This document shows positions 1 to 6,163 of a stretch of 9,904 bases of DNA, piece by piece. Source of the DNA: JBOFMT01 sp051658525. GTDB lineage: Bacteria; Bacillota_I; Bacilli_A; Erysipelotrichales; Erysipelotrichaceae. The notes under the pieces are model-generated. The model ran no database searches. It was not told the DNA's origin and was given only the letters and a program-made list of their open reading frames with translations. A program made the position numbers and the translations under genes. The stretch lies in NCBI GenBank assembly GCA_051658525.1, contig JBOFMT010000133.1, forward strand, positions 1-9,904, written 5' to 3'. Positions within the stretch are counted from its first letter, which is position 1. The number at the start of each line of letters is the position of its first letter.

Positions 1-1
1 G

Positions 2-61
2 AATAAGTTGTGTGATGGCATTCATCAATCCGGTATTCATTACTATAAAAAATGCAATTAA
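2..61 (+). CDS. Possible 3' tail of an upstream gene (partial)
   Basis: The first 61 bases contain one frame that is open from the window edge and stops at TAA 59-61, reading NKLCDGIHQSGIHYYKKCN. The short HYYKKCN ending faintly recalls the 'FYKKCGF' strand near the C-terminus of GNAT acetyltransferases, but it is too short for any family call. A second frame is also open here (3-68, stop TGA), so the frame choice is uncertain. No terminator-like hairpin follows before the next gene, so read-through into the pyrophosphohydrolase gene cannot be excluded. Confidence 0.3.
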   Translation, partial: NKLCDGIHQSGIHYYKKCN

Positions 62-127
62 CTATTGATTATTGTAATGTGTAAAATTATCTGTACCACA
101 AGTGAATACTAAAGGAGTTAGATCAAT

Positions 128-451
128 ATGAAAAAAACATATAATAAACTAATACGTGATCGTATTGTTGAAATCATTGAAGCGGATGGAAAAACAGCAA
201 CGACTCGAGTCTTGCAGGATGAAGAGTATGAAACGTACTTATTTGAAAAAATGAACGAAGAATTAGCAGAATTCAAAGCGGATAAAAATATTGAAGAATT
301 GGCTGATGTTATGGAAGTTTTATTGGCACTTGCTAAGCTTTATAATTTACATTTGGAAGATTTAGAACCAATCCGACTAGCGAAAAGAGAAAAGAATGGT
401 GGTTTTGATCAACGCTTAGTATTGTTAGAGGTTGATGATGCAAGACAGTAA
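128..451 (+). CDS. MazG-like nucleoside triphosphate pyrophosphohydrolase (COG4997 type)
   Basis: This is a 107-residue all-alpha NTP pyrophosphohydrolase of the MazG-like superfamily. Known members hydrolyse (often non-canonical) NTPs or dNTPs to the monophosphate and pyrophosphate in the cytoplasm. The opening YNKLIRDRI (residues 5-13) and the ending KREKNGGFDQR are typical of the small COG4997-type proteins. The metal-binding pattern is visible as E44-E45-x-x-E48 in the first helix and E56-E57-x-x-D60 in the second, so the enzyme looks intact and full length. AAAGGAG at 111-117 lies 10 bases before the ATG and supports this start. The 3' end overlaps the start of the helicase gene by 14 bases, which implies co-transcription and translational coupling. 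Automatic annotation might call it phosphoribosyl-ATP pyrophosphatase, but no histidine-synthesis gene is nearby, so a house-cleaning or defence-related role is more likely. The substrate cannot be read from sequence. Confidence 0.88.
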   Translation: MKKTYNKLIRDRIVEIIEADGKTATTRVLQDEEYETYLFEKMNEELAEFKADKNIEELADVMEVLLALAKLYNLHLEDLEPIRLAKREKNGGFDQRLVLLEVDDARQ

Positions 452-3011
452 TGCGATATTGAATCGCTATGGGTATTATTTAAATAAAACAGTAAATCTT
501 TCTGATAGTTTTCAAGTAGCTGTTTATCGTAAAGAAAATGAAAAAGAGGTTGAGTATGTATTGCTTGACCATTTTTTTGTGGAAGAAGGAAAGCCGGTCT
601 TTGATTATTCAAAATATACATTAATGCAAAATGAATTGATGTCACAAAGTGCAACCCTTTATCGCTTTGTAGGCAACGATACACTTTTTTCAAAGGTAAC
701 CTCACTCTTTGAAGAAAGTGAACAAAACTTAGATCAAACCAAGCACATTTATCGTGATCAAACCTACCAAGATGTTTCACCTGCAGAACACCAATTTGAA
801 CTGCGTTTTGAAGAAACCTATGGTAGTGAGTATTTGATAGCACTTGAGCGTGAATATCCGCTAATAGATCTAGAAAACCGAAATGGATTTATTGATTACG
901 TTATTGAAACAAAACGTGGACTAATTGGCTTTGAAGTCAATGGTGTTAGCTATCATCATCCCTTAATAATTGGAATCGAGCGATATCAAAAACAACTCGA
1001 TAAACAAAATGCTGCAATGAAGAGCGGTATTAAAATGTATCGTTTTTCTTCAAATGACACATTATTTAAGGAAAAAATGCAGGAGCAGTTATTACTCTAC
1101 ATTGGTGCTAAACATACAATTATAGCTAGATCCCTCATCGAACAAAGACGAGGATATACGTTATATGAACACCAAGCGGATACGATTGATACGTTAAAAA
1201 AGAACTTTGCAAATGGTGATAAAGCAGCCTTAGTTGTTTTGCCTACAGCTTCAGGAAAGTCTACGATTGTAGAAGAGTTGATACTTGATATGTTGCTAGA
1301 GGATAAGCATGCTCGTATTGCAATTTTGGCCCCAAATACTGCGATTATTGAAGATTGGAAACGTCGTATTTTCAGACTAGAAACTATGACAATGCAAAAA
1401 ATGGATGGAATTGAAGTACTGTCTTATCTAGCCTTTCATAAAACAAGACAAAGTAAACAGCCGACCTATTATCAAGCTATCTTTATGGATGAGGCACACC
1501 ATGCAGTTGCCTCCACTATGCGAAAAACATTACAATATTATAATCCCAAGCGACTGGTTGGTATTACAGCAACACCAGAGCGCATGGACAAACAACGTTT
1601 AGAAGAAGTATTTGGAACCTACCAGAGTGACCTAAGTTTACAAGAAGCAATGGAGCAAGGTATGATTGCACAAGCTAGAGTGTATCGCATTGAGACCAAT
1701 CTTGATTTAAGTGAAGTTCGATATAATGGTAAATCTTATGTTAATGCTGATTTGGAACGGGCTATCCGGGTAGAATCCAGAAATCATCTTATCGTAAGTG
1801 TATTAGAACACTATTTTAAACAAGACACTATGCAAAATAAGAAGGGGTTAATCTTTTGTGTCAATGTAGCTCATGCGAAAGAGATGGAACGGTGCATGCG
1901 AGCTGCTGGATTTGATGCTCGTGCTGTCTTTGGTGGTGATAAAAAAAGTAAAGAGTATATCCAAGGCTACCAGCATGGAGATTCTCCAAAATTCTTATGT
2001 AGCTGTAATCTCGTATCTGAAGGCTGGGATGCACCAGATACGCAGGTGCTAGTAATGGCTAGACCTACCATGTCTAAAGTTCTATACTTACAACAACTTG
2101 GTAGAGGCTTACGCAACTATCCTGGCAAAGAAGCTGTTTATGTTTTTGATGTAGTAGATACTTATGGAGCTTTATTGAAACCATTTTCTACCCATGCCAT
2201 CTTCCAACAGGAAAACTATGTTCCTATGGGCAATATCTTAACGAGGTATCAAATTGGAGATATGATTCATTTAGAGGGTTTGGTTGAAAGGGTAGAAAAG
2301 ATTCAACCTGTTGATATTCATAGTTTTGAAGATCTCTATAGTACATATTTAAGTGAAGAAGAATTTGCTCGAATCCTGTATATTGATACGAATACCTTAA
2401 AGAATTGGGTGAAAAAAGGGGAGATAGAACCTAATCTTCGATTACCATTTGGAAATCGCATGATCTCGATGTTTCATCCTGATCAAGTACAAGAAATAAG
2501 AATACTAAAAGGACTAGAAATACATGATGAGTCAACATTACGAGTCGATTTTATTTCGTTTGCTAAAGAGTATAGTTATAGTTATAGCTTTAAGATGATT
2601 TTTATGTTAGCTTTGCTTTCTGTAGTAGATTTAAACGGAGAAGCAGATATAAAAGAAGTATTGGCTTTATACCAAACTTTTTATCTTGAAAGAATCTCGC
2701 TAGGGTTACAAGTAGATCGCGAAAGTTGTGTGTATACAAAAACGTACTTAGAAGATACAAAGCAATTACAAAAAAGTATGTTGGAAAATCCATTTGAAAA
2801 GTTTGAACGTAAACATTTCATTATGTATAGCAAAGAGTTAGGTAAAATTGATGTACATCCGATGCTATGGTCGATGCTTACTCGTGACGATATTCAAGAA
2901 ATAAAGGATGGATTGATTAAAAACTTAGAACAATACTATCAAGCAATGGGTGGTGTTCAAGATATATCATGGTTAATAGGGGGAAAAGAAAATGAAACAA
3001 AATTATTATGA
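438..3011 (+). CDS. SF2 DEAD/DEAH-box helicase with N-terminal nuclease-like domain and MerR-like HTH
   Basis: This is an 857-residue multidomain protein. Residues 1-115 are unassigned. Residues about 118-220 resemble the compact PD-(D/E)XK nucleases of the DUF559/Vsr type: D153 in FIDYVI, then E166-V-N168-G followed by H173-H174, then a helix with R182 and the strand GIKMYRF. The SF2 core follows, with Walker A PTASGKS (K274), DEAH at 351-354, TATP at 377-380, a second RecA domain starting at GLIFCVN, motif V at SEGWDAPD and motif VI QQLGRGLR at 552-559. All catalytic motifs are present, so ATP-driven translocation on nucleic acid is expected. Residues about 641-690 look like a MerR-type HTH (FARILYIDTNTLKNWVKKG). 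Residues about 705-815 form an unassigned helical module. TTG 432 and ATG 435 are alternative starts. ATG 438 was chosen because AGAGG at 427-431 then sits 6 bases away. The gene overlaps both neighbours. Nuclease activity is inference. Confidence 0.9.
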   Translation: MQDSNAILNRYGYYLNKTVNLSDSFQVAVYRKENEKEVEYVLLDHFFVEEGKPVFDYSKYTLMQNELMSQSATLYRFVGNDTLFSKVTSLFEESEQNLDQTKHIYRDQTYQDVSPAEHQFELRFEETYGSEYLIALEREYPLIDLENRNGFIDYVIETKRGLIGFEVNGVSYHHPLIIGIERYQKQLDKQNAAMKSGIKMYRFSSNDTLFKEKMQEQLLLYIGAKHTIIARSLIEQRRGYTLYEHQADTIDTLKKNFANGDKAALVVLPTASGKSTIVEELILDMLLEDKHARIAILAPNTAIIEDWKRRIFRLETMTMQKMDGIEVLSYLAFHKTRQSKQPTYYQAIFMDEAHHAVASTMRKTLQYYNPKRLVGITATPERMDKQRLEEVFGTYQSDLSLQEAMEQGMIAQARVYRIETNLDLSEVRYNGKSYVNADLERAIRVESRNHLIVSVLEHYFKQDTMQNKKGLIFCVNVAHAKEMERCMRAAGFDARAVFGGDKKSKEYIQGYQHGDSPKFLCSCNLVSEGWDAPDTQVLVMARPTMSKVLYLQQLGRGLRNYPGKEAVYVFDVVDTYGALLKPFSTHAIFQQENYVPMGNILTRYQIGDMIHLEGLVERVEKIQPVDIHSFEDLYSTYLSEEEFARILYIDTNTLKNWVKKGEIEPNLRLPFGNRMISMFHPDQVQEIRILKGLEIHDESTLRVDFISFAKEYSYSYSFKMIFMLALLSVVDLNGEADIKEVLALYQTFYLERISLGLQVDRESCVYTKTYLEDTKQLQKSMLENPFEKFERKHFIMYSKELGKIDVHPMLWSMLTRDDIQEIKDGLIKNLEQYYQAMGGVQDISWLIGGKENETKLL

Positions 3012-3774
3012 TAAGCATGCACAAGCATATTATGAAAAGAGTAAAGATACAGACCTAAGTCCAATATGGGATCGCTTTACAGCCTTACTAGAATCCAATG
3101 CAACTATATTGGATGCTGGTTGTGGTGTAGGAAGAGATAGTAAACACTTTCTAGATTTAGGATATGAAGTAGATGCTTTTGATAGTTCCAAAGCTATGGT
3201 TGAATATGCTGGTAGCATGACTGGAATCAAAGTTCAACATACTAGTTTTCAGGACTTTCAAGCGGTAAAGAAATATGATGGTATTTGGGCGTGTGCTAGT
3301 CTTTTACATGTACCTAGAGAAGAATTAACGGCTGTTGTATCAAAATTAAGTTCTATACTGAAAGATGGTGGTATATTCTATGCCTCATTCAAAGAAAGTG
3401 AATCTGACTTTACGGATGGAGAGCGTTTGTTTACAGGATTTACGATGGAGGCTTTACAACGATTACTTGTTGGGATAGAAGATTTAGAAATCATCGATTC
3501 CTGGAGAAGTGGTGATGCGTTAGCTAACCGTGAATCGGTTGTTTGGTTGAATGTCTTATGTCGTAAAAAACAAAAAGAAACGAAAGTGAAAATAACGTAT
3601 CAAGTGAAATTGAGTATAGATGGGGAAGAAGAAATATTGGAAGAAGTCTTTGCTACAAGAGAAGATGCAGAGAAATATGGACACTTTATGATAAAAACTA
3701 TGACAAATGAAGTTGATGAAGAAGGGCTTTCGACAGATATGTATTTCGATGTAGTTAAAATAAAGAACTCATAG
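2992..3774 (+). CDS. Class I SAM-dependent methyltransferase with C-terminal extension
   Basis: This 260-residue protein transfers a methyl group from S-adenosylmethionine to an unknown substrate. The Rossmann-fold SAM site is clear: motif I ILDAGCGVGRD (39-49), the acidic strand end VDAFDSS with D64, and the motif IV-like segment IWACASLLHVP (98-108). There is no DPPY or NPPF motif, so it does not look like a DNA adenine or N4-cytosine methyltransferase; small-molecule or RNA methylation fits better. The fold ends near residue 193. Residues 197-260 form an additional charged domain (predicted beta-beta-alpha-beta by eye) that ordinary members of this fold lack. AGGGGG at 2978-2983 lies 8 bases before the ATG. 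The gene starts 20 bases inside the end of the helicase gene, so the two are almost certainly co-expressed. No terminator is visible downstream. Confidence 0.87.
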   Translation: MKQNYYDKHAQAYYEKSKDTDLSPIWDRFTALLESNATILDAGCGVGRDSKHFLDLGYEVDAFDSSKAMVEYAGSMTGIKVQHTSFQDFQAVKKYDGIWACASLLHVPREELTAVVSKLSSILKDGGIFYASFKESESDFTDGERLFTGFTMEALQRLLVGIEDLEIIDSWRSGDALANRESVVWLNVLCRKKQKETKVKITYQVKLSIDGEEEILEEVFATREDAEKYGHFMIKTMTNEVDEEGLSTDMYFDVVKIKNS

Positions 3775-3780
3775 TAAATC

Positions 3781-3794
3781 GGTTGTATATAACC
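3781..3794. repeat. 14-bp imperfect palindrome upstream of the RpiR gene
   Basis: GGTT-GTATAT-AACC is self-complementary apart from one G/T position. It lies in the 81-base gap between the methyltransferase stop and the regulator start, about 35 bases upstream of the predicted -10 element. There is no T-run, so it is not a normal terminator. It could be a protein-binding site or chance in AT-rich DNA. Confidence 0.25.
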
Positions 3795-3825
3795 TCAATC
3801 AATTATGTTAATTACCTATAAAATA

Positions 3826-3834
3826 TGGTAAAAT
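3826..3834 (+). promoter_or_regulatory. Predicted extended -10 promoter of the RpiR gene
   Basis: TGG-TAAAAT fits the extended -10 form TGn-TAnAAT, with the -10 hexamer at 3829-3834. The -35 region at the expected distance is poor, which is common for extended -10 promoters. Transcription would begin near 3841, giving a very short leader that contains the Shine-Dalgarno TGAGGT at 3845-3850. Confidence 0.45.
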
Positions 3835-3855
3835 AGTATAAATGTGAGGTAGCAT

Positions 3856-4656
3856 ATGGCAATAAAAACACCTGTATTATCTAAGTTATTAAGAGTAATT
3901 AATGCTGGCGGTAAAAAAGATGGAAACTATGAGATTGCGAAAGCAATGTTGGATTTATATCATGAGATACCAGCTATGACAATCCATGAAGTAGCAGATC
4001 GCTGTTATGTATCATCCGCTTCTATTTCAAGATTTATTCGCATGCTAGGATATGATACTTATATTGATTTTAAACGTGAATGTAGTAGTGCGATTGGAAT
4101 CGATGCGGATTATTCAAAGTCGGTAATCAAGGCAAAGAAGGAAGATTTATCTCCTATCTTTACTCGATATACAAACAATGTAATTGAGAATATTGGATTT
4201 ACGTTAGACCATATAGATTATGCACAGTTGAATCGCATTTGTGAACAAGTATATCATGCGAAAGATGTGGCATTCTTTGGTTTAGAGTTTGCTACCTTAA
4301 TTGGTCAACACTTTCAAATTAAAATGGCAAGTTTAAATAAATTTGTAAAGCTTGGTATTAGTTATGAAGAACAAATCGCGATTGCGCAAAGTTTACAAGA
4401 TGGTGCTGTAGTCATTGTTGTATCGTTAGAAGGCGGGTATTTTTATCGAAGCGATGAGGTTATGAAAATATTAAAAGCTAAAAATATCACACTCATTGCC
4501 TTTACGATGAATGAACACTTGAAAGTAGCAAAAGAGGTTGATGAGATTATCATTTGCAACAAGCACAATAGTGATACGGAGGGAAGAATTTCTATTTTAT
4601 ATATTATGGAACTATTTTTAATGTATTATGCAATCAATTATCAAATGATTAGCTAA
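3856..4656 (+). CDS. MurR/RpiR-family transcriptional regulator (HTH plus SIS domain)
   Basis: This 266-residue protein has the two-domain layout of the RpiR family. The N-terminal HTH (residues about 1-80) carries the recognition-helix region YVSSASISRFIRMLGYDTY, preceded by MTIHEVADRC. The SIS sugar-phosphate-binding domain (about 125-255) includes KDVAFFGLEF and the strand GAVVIVVSLEGG. In this family the SIS domain senses a phosphosugar and alters DNA binding. The neighbouring phospho-beta-glucosidase and EIIC genes suggest that a phosphorylated beta-glucoside, such as cellobiose-6-phosphate, is the effector, and that the downstream operon is the target. The start ATG is preceded by TGAGGT with 5 bases of spacing. 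The gene has its own promoter and a terminator straight after it. The family call is firm; activator versus repressor cannot be told. Confidence 0.92.
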   Translation: MAIKTPVLSKLLRVINAGGKKDGNYEIAKAMLDLYHEIPAMTIHEVADRCYVSSASISRFIRMLGYDTYIDFKRECSSAIGIDADYSKSVIKAKKEDLSPIFTRYTNNVIENIGFTLDHIDYAQLNRICEQVYHAKDVAFFGLEFATLIGQHFQIKMASLNKFVKLGISYEEQIAIAQSLQDGAVVIVVSLEGGYFYRSDEVMKILKAKNITLIAFTMNEHLKVAKEVDEIIICNKHNSDTEGRISILYIMELFLMYYAINYQMIS

Positions 4657-4677
4657 TAATTTCATATTATGAAATTA
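4657..4677. promoter_or_regulatory. Candidate operator: 21-bp perfect palindrome with 3-base centre
   Basis: The arms TAATTTCAT (4657-4665) and ATGAAATTA (4669-4677) match perfectly around the spacer ATT. The element begins at the base after the regulator's stop codon, just before the terminator and about 60 bases upstream of the operon's predicted -10. Its form, an AT-rich palindrome with TTTCA/TGAAA half-sites, is the kind of site bound by RpiR-type dimers. It has no T-run of its own, and its last base is shared with the terminator stem. Operator function is inference. Confidence 0.45.
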
Positions 4678-4710
4678 ACCAGGGAATGTTGTAACTCCTT
4701 GGTTTTTTTT
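4677..4710 (+). terminator. Rho-independent terminator after the RpiR gene
   Basis: The stem AACCAGGGA (4677-4685) pairs with TCCTTGGTT (4696-4704) over 9 bp with one G-U pair and a 10-base loop. It runs straight into eight Ts (4703-4710). It separates the regulator transcript from the beta-glucoside operon. Confidence 0.85.
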
Positions 4711-4734
4711 GTAGACAAAGAAAAATAATACCAA

Positions 4735-4743
4735 TGCTATACT
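4735..4743 (+). promoter_or_regulatory. Predicted extended -10 promoter of the beta-glucoside operon
   Basis: TGC-TATACT is a near-consensus extended -10 (hexamer 4738-4743). A TAGACA at 4712-4717 resembles a -35 element but sits 20 bases away, longer than ideal. Transcription would start near 4750, leaving a leader of about 20 bases that carries AAAGAGGGG (4752-4760). Confidence 0.55.
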
Positions 4744-4768
4744 ACAAGTAGAAAGAGGGGATTTAGAG

Positions 4769-6163
4769 ATGAAGAAGAGTAAAGTTCCAGAAACCTTCTA
4801 TTGGGGTGCCTCTACGAGTGCATTTCAAGTAGAGGGTGGAAGACACGAAGGTGGAAAAGGAATTGCCACAACCGATGTTCGAAATGTTCCAAGTGGAAAA
4901 GCGGATTCTTCGATTGCTAGTGATCACTATCACCACTATGAAGAGGATATCCTACTTATGAAGGAATTAGGTATCAACATGTACCGGTTTTCTTTTTGTT
5001 GGTCAAGGATTATGCCGGATGGAGTGCATGTAAATCCAGAAGGAATTGCTTTTTATAAGAACATTGTTCGCTTGTGTAAGACACATGGAATTGAACCGTT
5101 TCCAACCTTGTACCATTTTGAAATGCCACAAGCATTGGTCGATGCTTATGGGGGATGGAAACATCGCAACTGTGTGGATGCCTTTGTAAGTTATGCTACC
5201 CACTGTTTTCATGCATTTCAAGATGATATCTCAATGTGGGGGACCATTAACGAACAGTTGATTGCAACCGCAGCGGCGGATTTAAATGGGAATAAAGAAG
5301 GAACAATGGAAGAAAAGATGCGTTACATGTATCAAATGAGCTACCATATGTCCTTAGCAGAAAAACTTACCATCAAGGCATTTCGTAAGATTATTCCAAA
5401 TGGAACTATTGGTCCAGTAGTTTCCATGCAAGTAGTCTATCCAATGACACCTGCACCAAGTGATATCTTAGCTGCGAAAGATGCACAAGATTTTTTGATG
5501 CATATGTTTCTTGATATGTCAGTAGAAGGTCGTTATCCAAATCGTGTGATTCAATATTTAAAAGAAAAAAAGTTGTTTCCAACAATGGAAGCAGGAGATG
5601 AAGAGATACTAAAGACCTATCGTCCTGATTTGATTGGGATTAACTACTATGCTAGTACTTGTATTCGACAAAAACTAGAAACAGATGATAATTCAAAACT
5701 TCCACCATTTTATCGTAATGATCTTTTTATCTTAGGTAAAAACAACCATATTGAAAAGACAAAATGGATGGAGTTTGGTATTGACCCTCTTGGATTATAT
5801 ATTGGAATTAGAGATATTGTAGAACGGTATCAATTACCAGTGATTATTACAGAAAATGGATTGGCATACAGTGATGAGCTTGTAGATGGAAAAGTTCATG
5901 ATCCGTATCGTATTGCTTATTTAGAAGAACATGTCAATATCTGCTATCGATTATTGGAAGAAGGATACCCACTCTTAGGGTATTGTCCTTGGTCTTTACT
6001 AGATTTGGTAAGTTCTCATCAGGGTTTTTCTAAACGCTATGGTTTGATCTATGTTGATCGTAGTGATCTAGATCCGAAGGAATGTAAAAGAATTCCGAAA
6101 GATAGTTATTATTGGTATCAAAATCTAATCAAACAACACAAAGGAGGCTATCACAATGAATAA
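4769..6163 (+). CDS. 6-phospho-beta-glucosidase, glycoside hydrolase family 1
   Basis: This 464-residue cytoplasmic GH1 enzyme should hydrolyse beta-glucoside-6-phosphates brought in by the PTS, releasing glucose-6-phosphate and the aglycone or glucose. The GH1 opening FYWGASTSAFQVEGG (10-24) is present. The acid/base is E162 in GTINEQ and the nucleophile is E362 in IITENG. The 6-phosphate pocket seen in LacG/BglA-type enzymes is intact: S415, K422 and Y424 in LVSSHQGFSKRYGL. S416 stands where LacG (6-phospho-beta-galactosidase) has a tryptophan, which favours gluco- over galacto-specificity. GAGGGG at 4755-4760 lies 8 bases before the ATG. The 3' end overlaps the EIIC start by 8 bases. Length is normal for the family. 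Whether the natural substrate is cellobiose-, gentiobiose- or aryl-glucoside-phosphate cannot be decided. Confidence 0.93.
   Translation: MKKSKVPETFYWGASTSAFQVEGGRHEGGKGIATTDVRNVPSGKADSSIASDHYHHYEEDILLMKELGINMYRFSFCWSRIMPDGVHVNPEGIAFYKNIVRLCKTHGIEPFPTLYHFEMPQALVDAYGGWKHRNCVDAFVSYATHCFHAFQDDISMWGTINEQLIATAAADLNGNKEGTMEEKMRYMYQMSYHMSLAEKLTIKAFRKIIPNGTIGPVVSMQVVYPMTPAPSDILAAKDAQDFLMHMFLDMSVEGRYPNRVIQYLKEKKLFPTMEAGDEEILKTYRPDLIGINYYASTCIRQKLETDDNSKLPPFYRNDLFILGKNNHIEKTKWMEFGIDPLGLYIGIRDIVERYQLPVIITENGLAYSDELVDGKVHDPYRIAYLEEHVNICYRLLEEGYPLLGYCPWSLLDLVSSHQGFSKRYGLIYVDRSDLDPKECKRIPKDSYYWYQNLIKQHKGGYHNE

Noticed and set aside
61..100. Promoter for the pyrophosphohydrolase gene (TTGATT at 65-70 with TAAAAT at 82-87 or TATCTG at 88-93)
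   Set aside because: Spacing to TAAAAT is only 11 bases and TATCTG is a poor -10, so no pairing is convincing enough to annotate.
409..843. 144-codon open frame on the minus strand
   Set aside because: It lies opposite the start of the helicase gene, which has clear coding character here and continuous downstream domains. The minus-strand product matches no family I know.
2571..2588. Three tandem TATAGT/TATAGC hexamers in the helicase gene
   Set aside because: In-frame Tyr-Ser repeats of only three units. Unit length is a multiple of three, so it could not switch the frame, and it is too short for a phase-variable tract.
3002..3230. Minus-strand open frame opposite the methyltransferase start
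   Set aside because: It is antisense to a gene with intact SAM-binding motifs and has no recognisable product.
128..3774. Classical restriction-modification system
   Set aside because: The methyltransferase lacks DNA-methyltransferase catalytic motifs (DPPY, NPPF or PC), and no specificity subunit is present.
4640..4768. Catabolite-responsive (cre) site near the operon promoter
   Set aside because: No sequence close to the TGNAANCGNTNNCA consensus was found between the regulator and the first GH1 gene.
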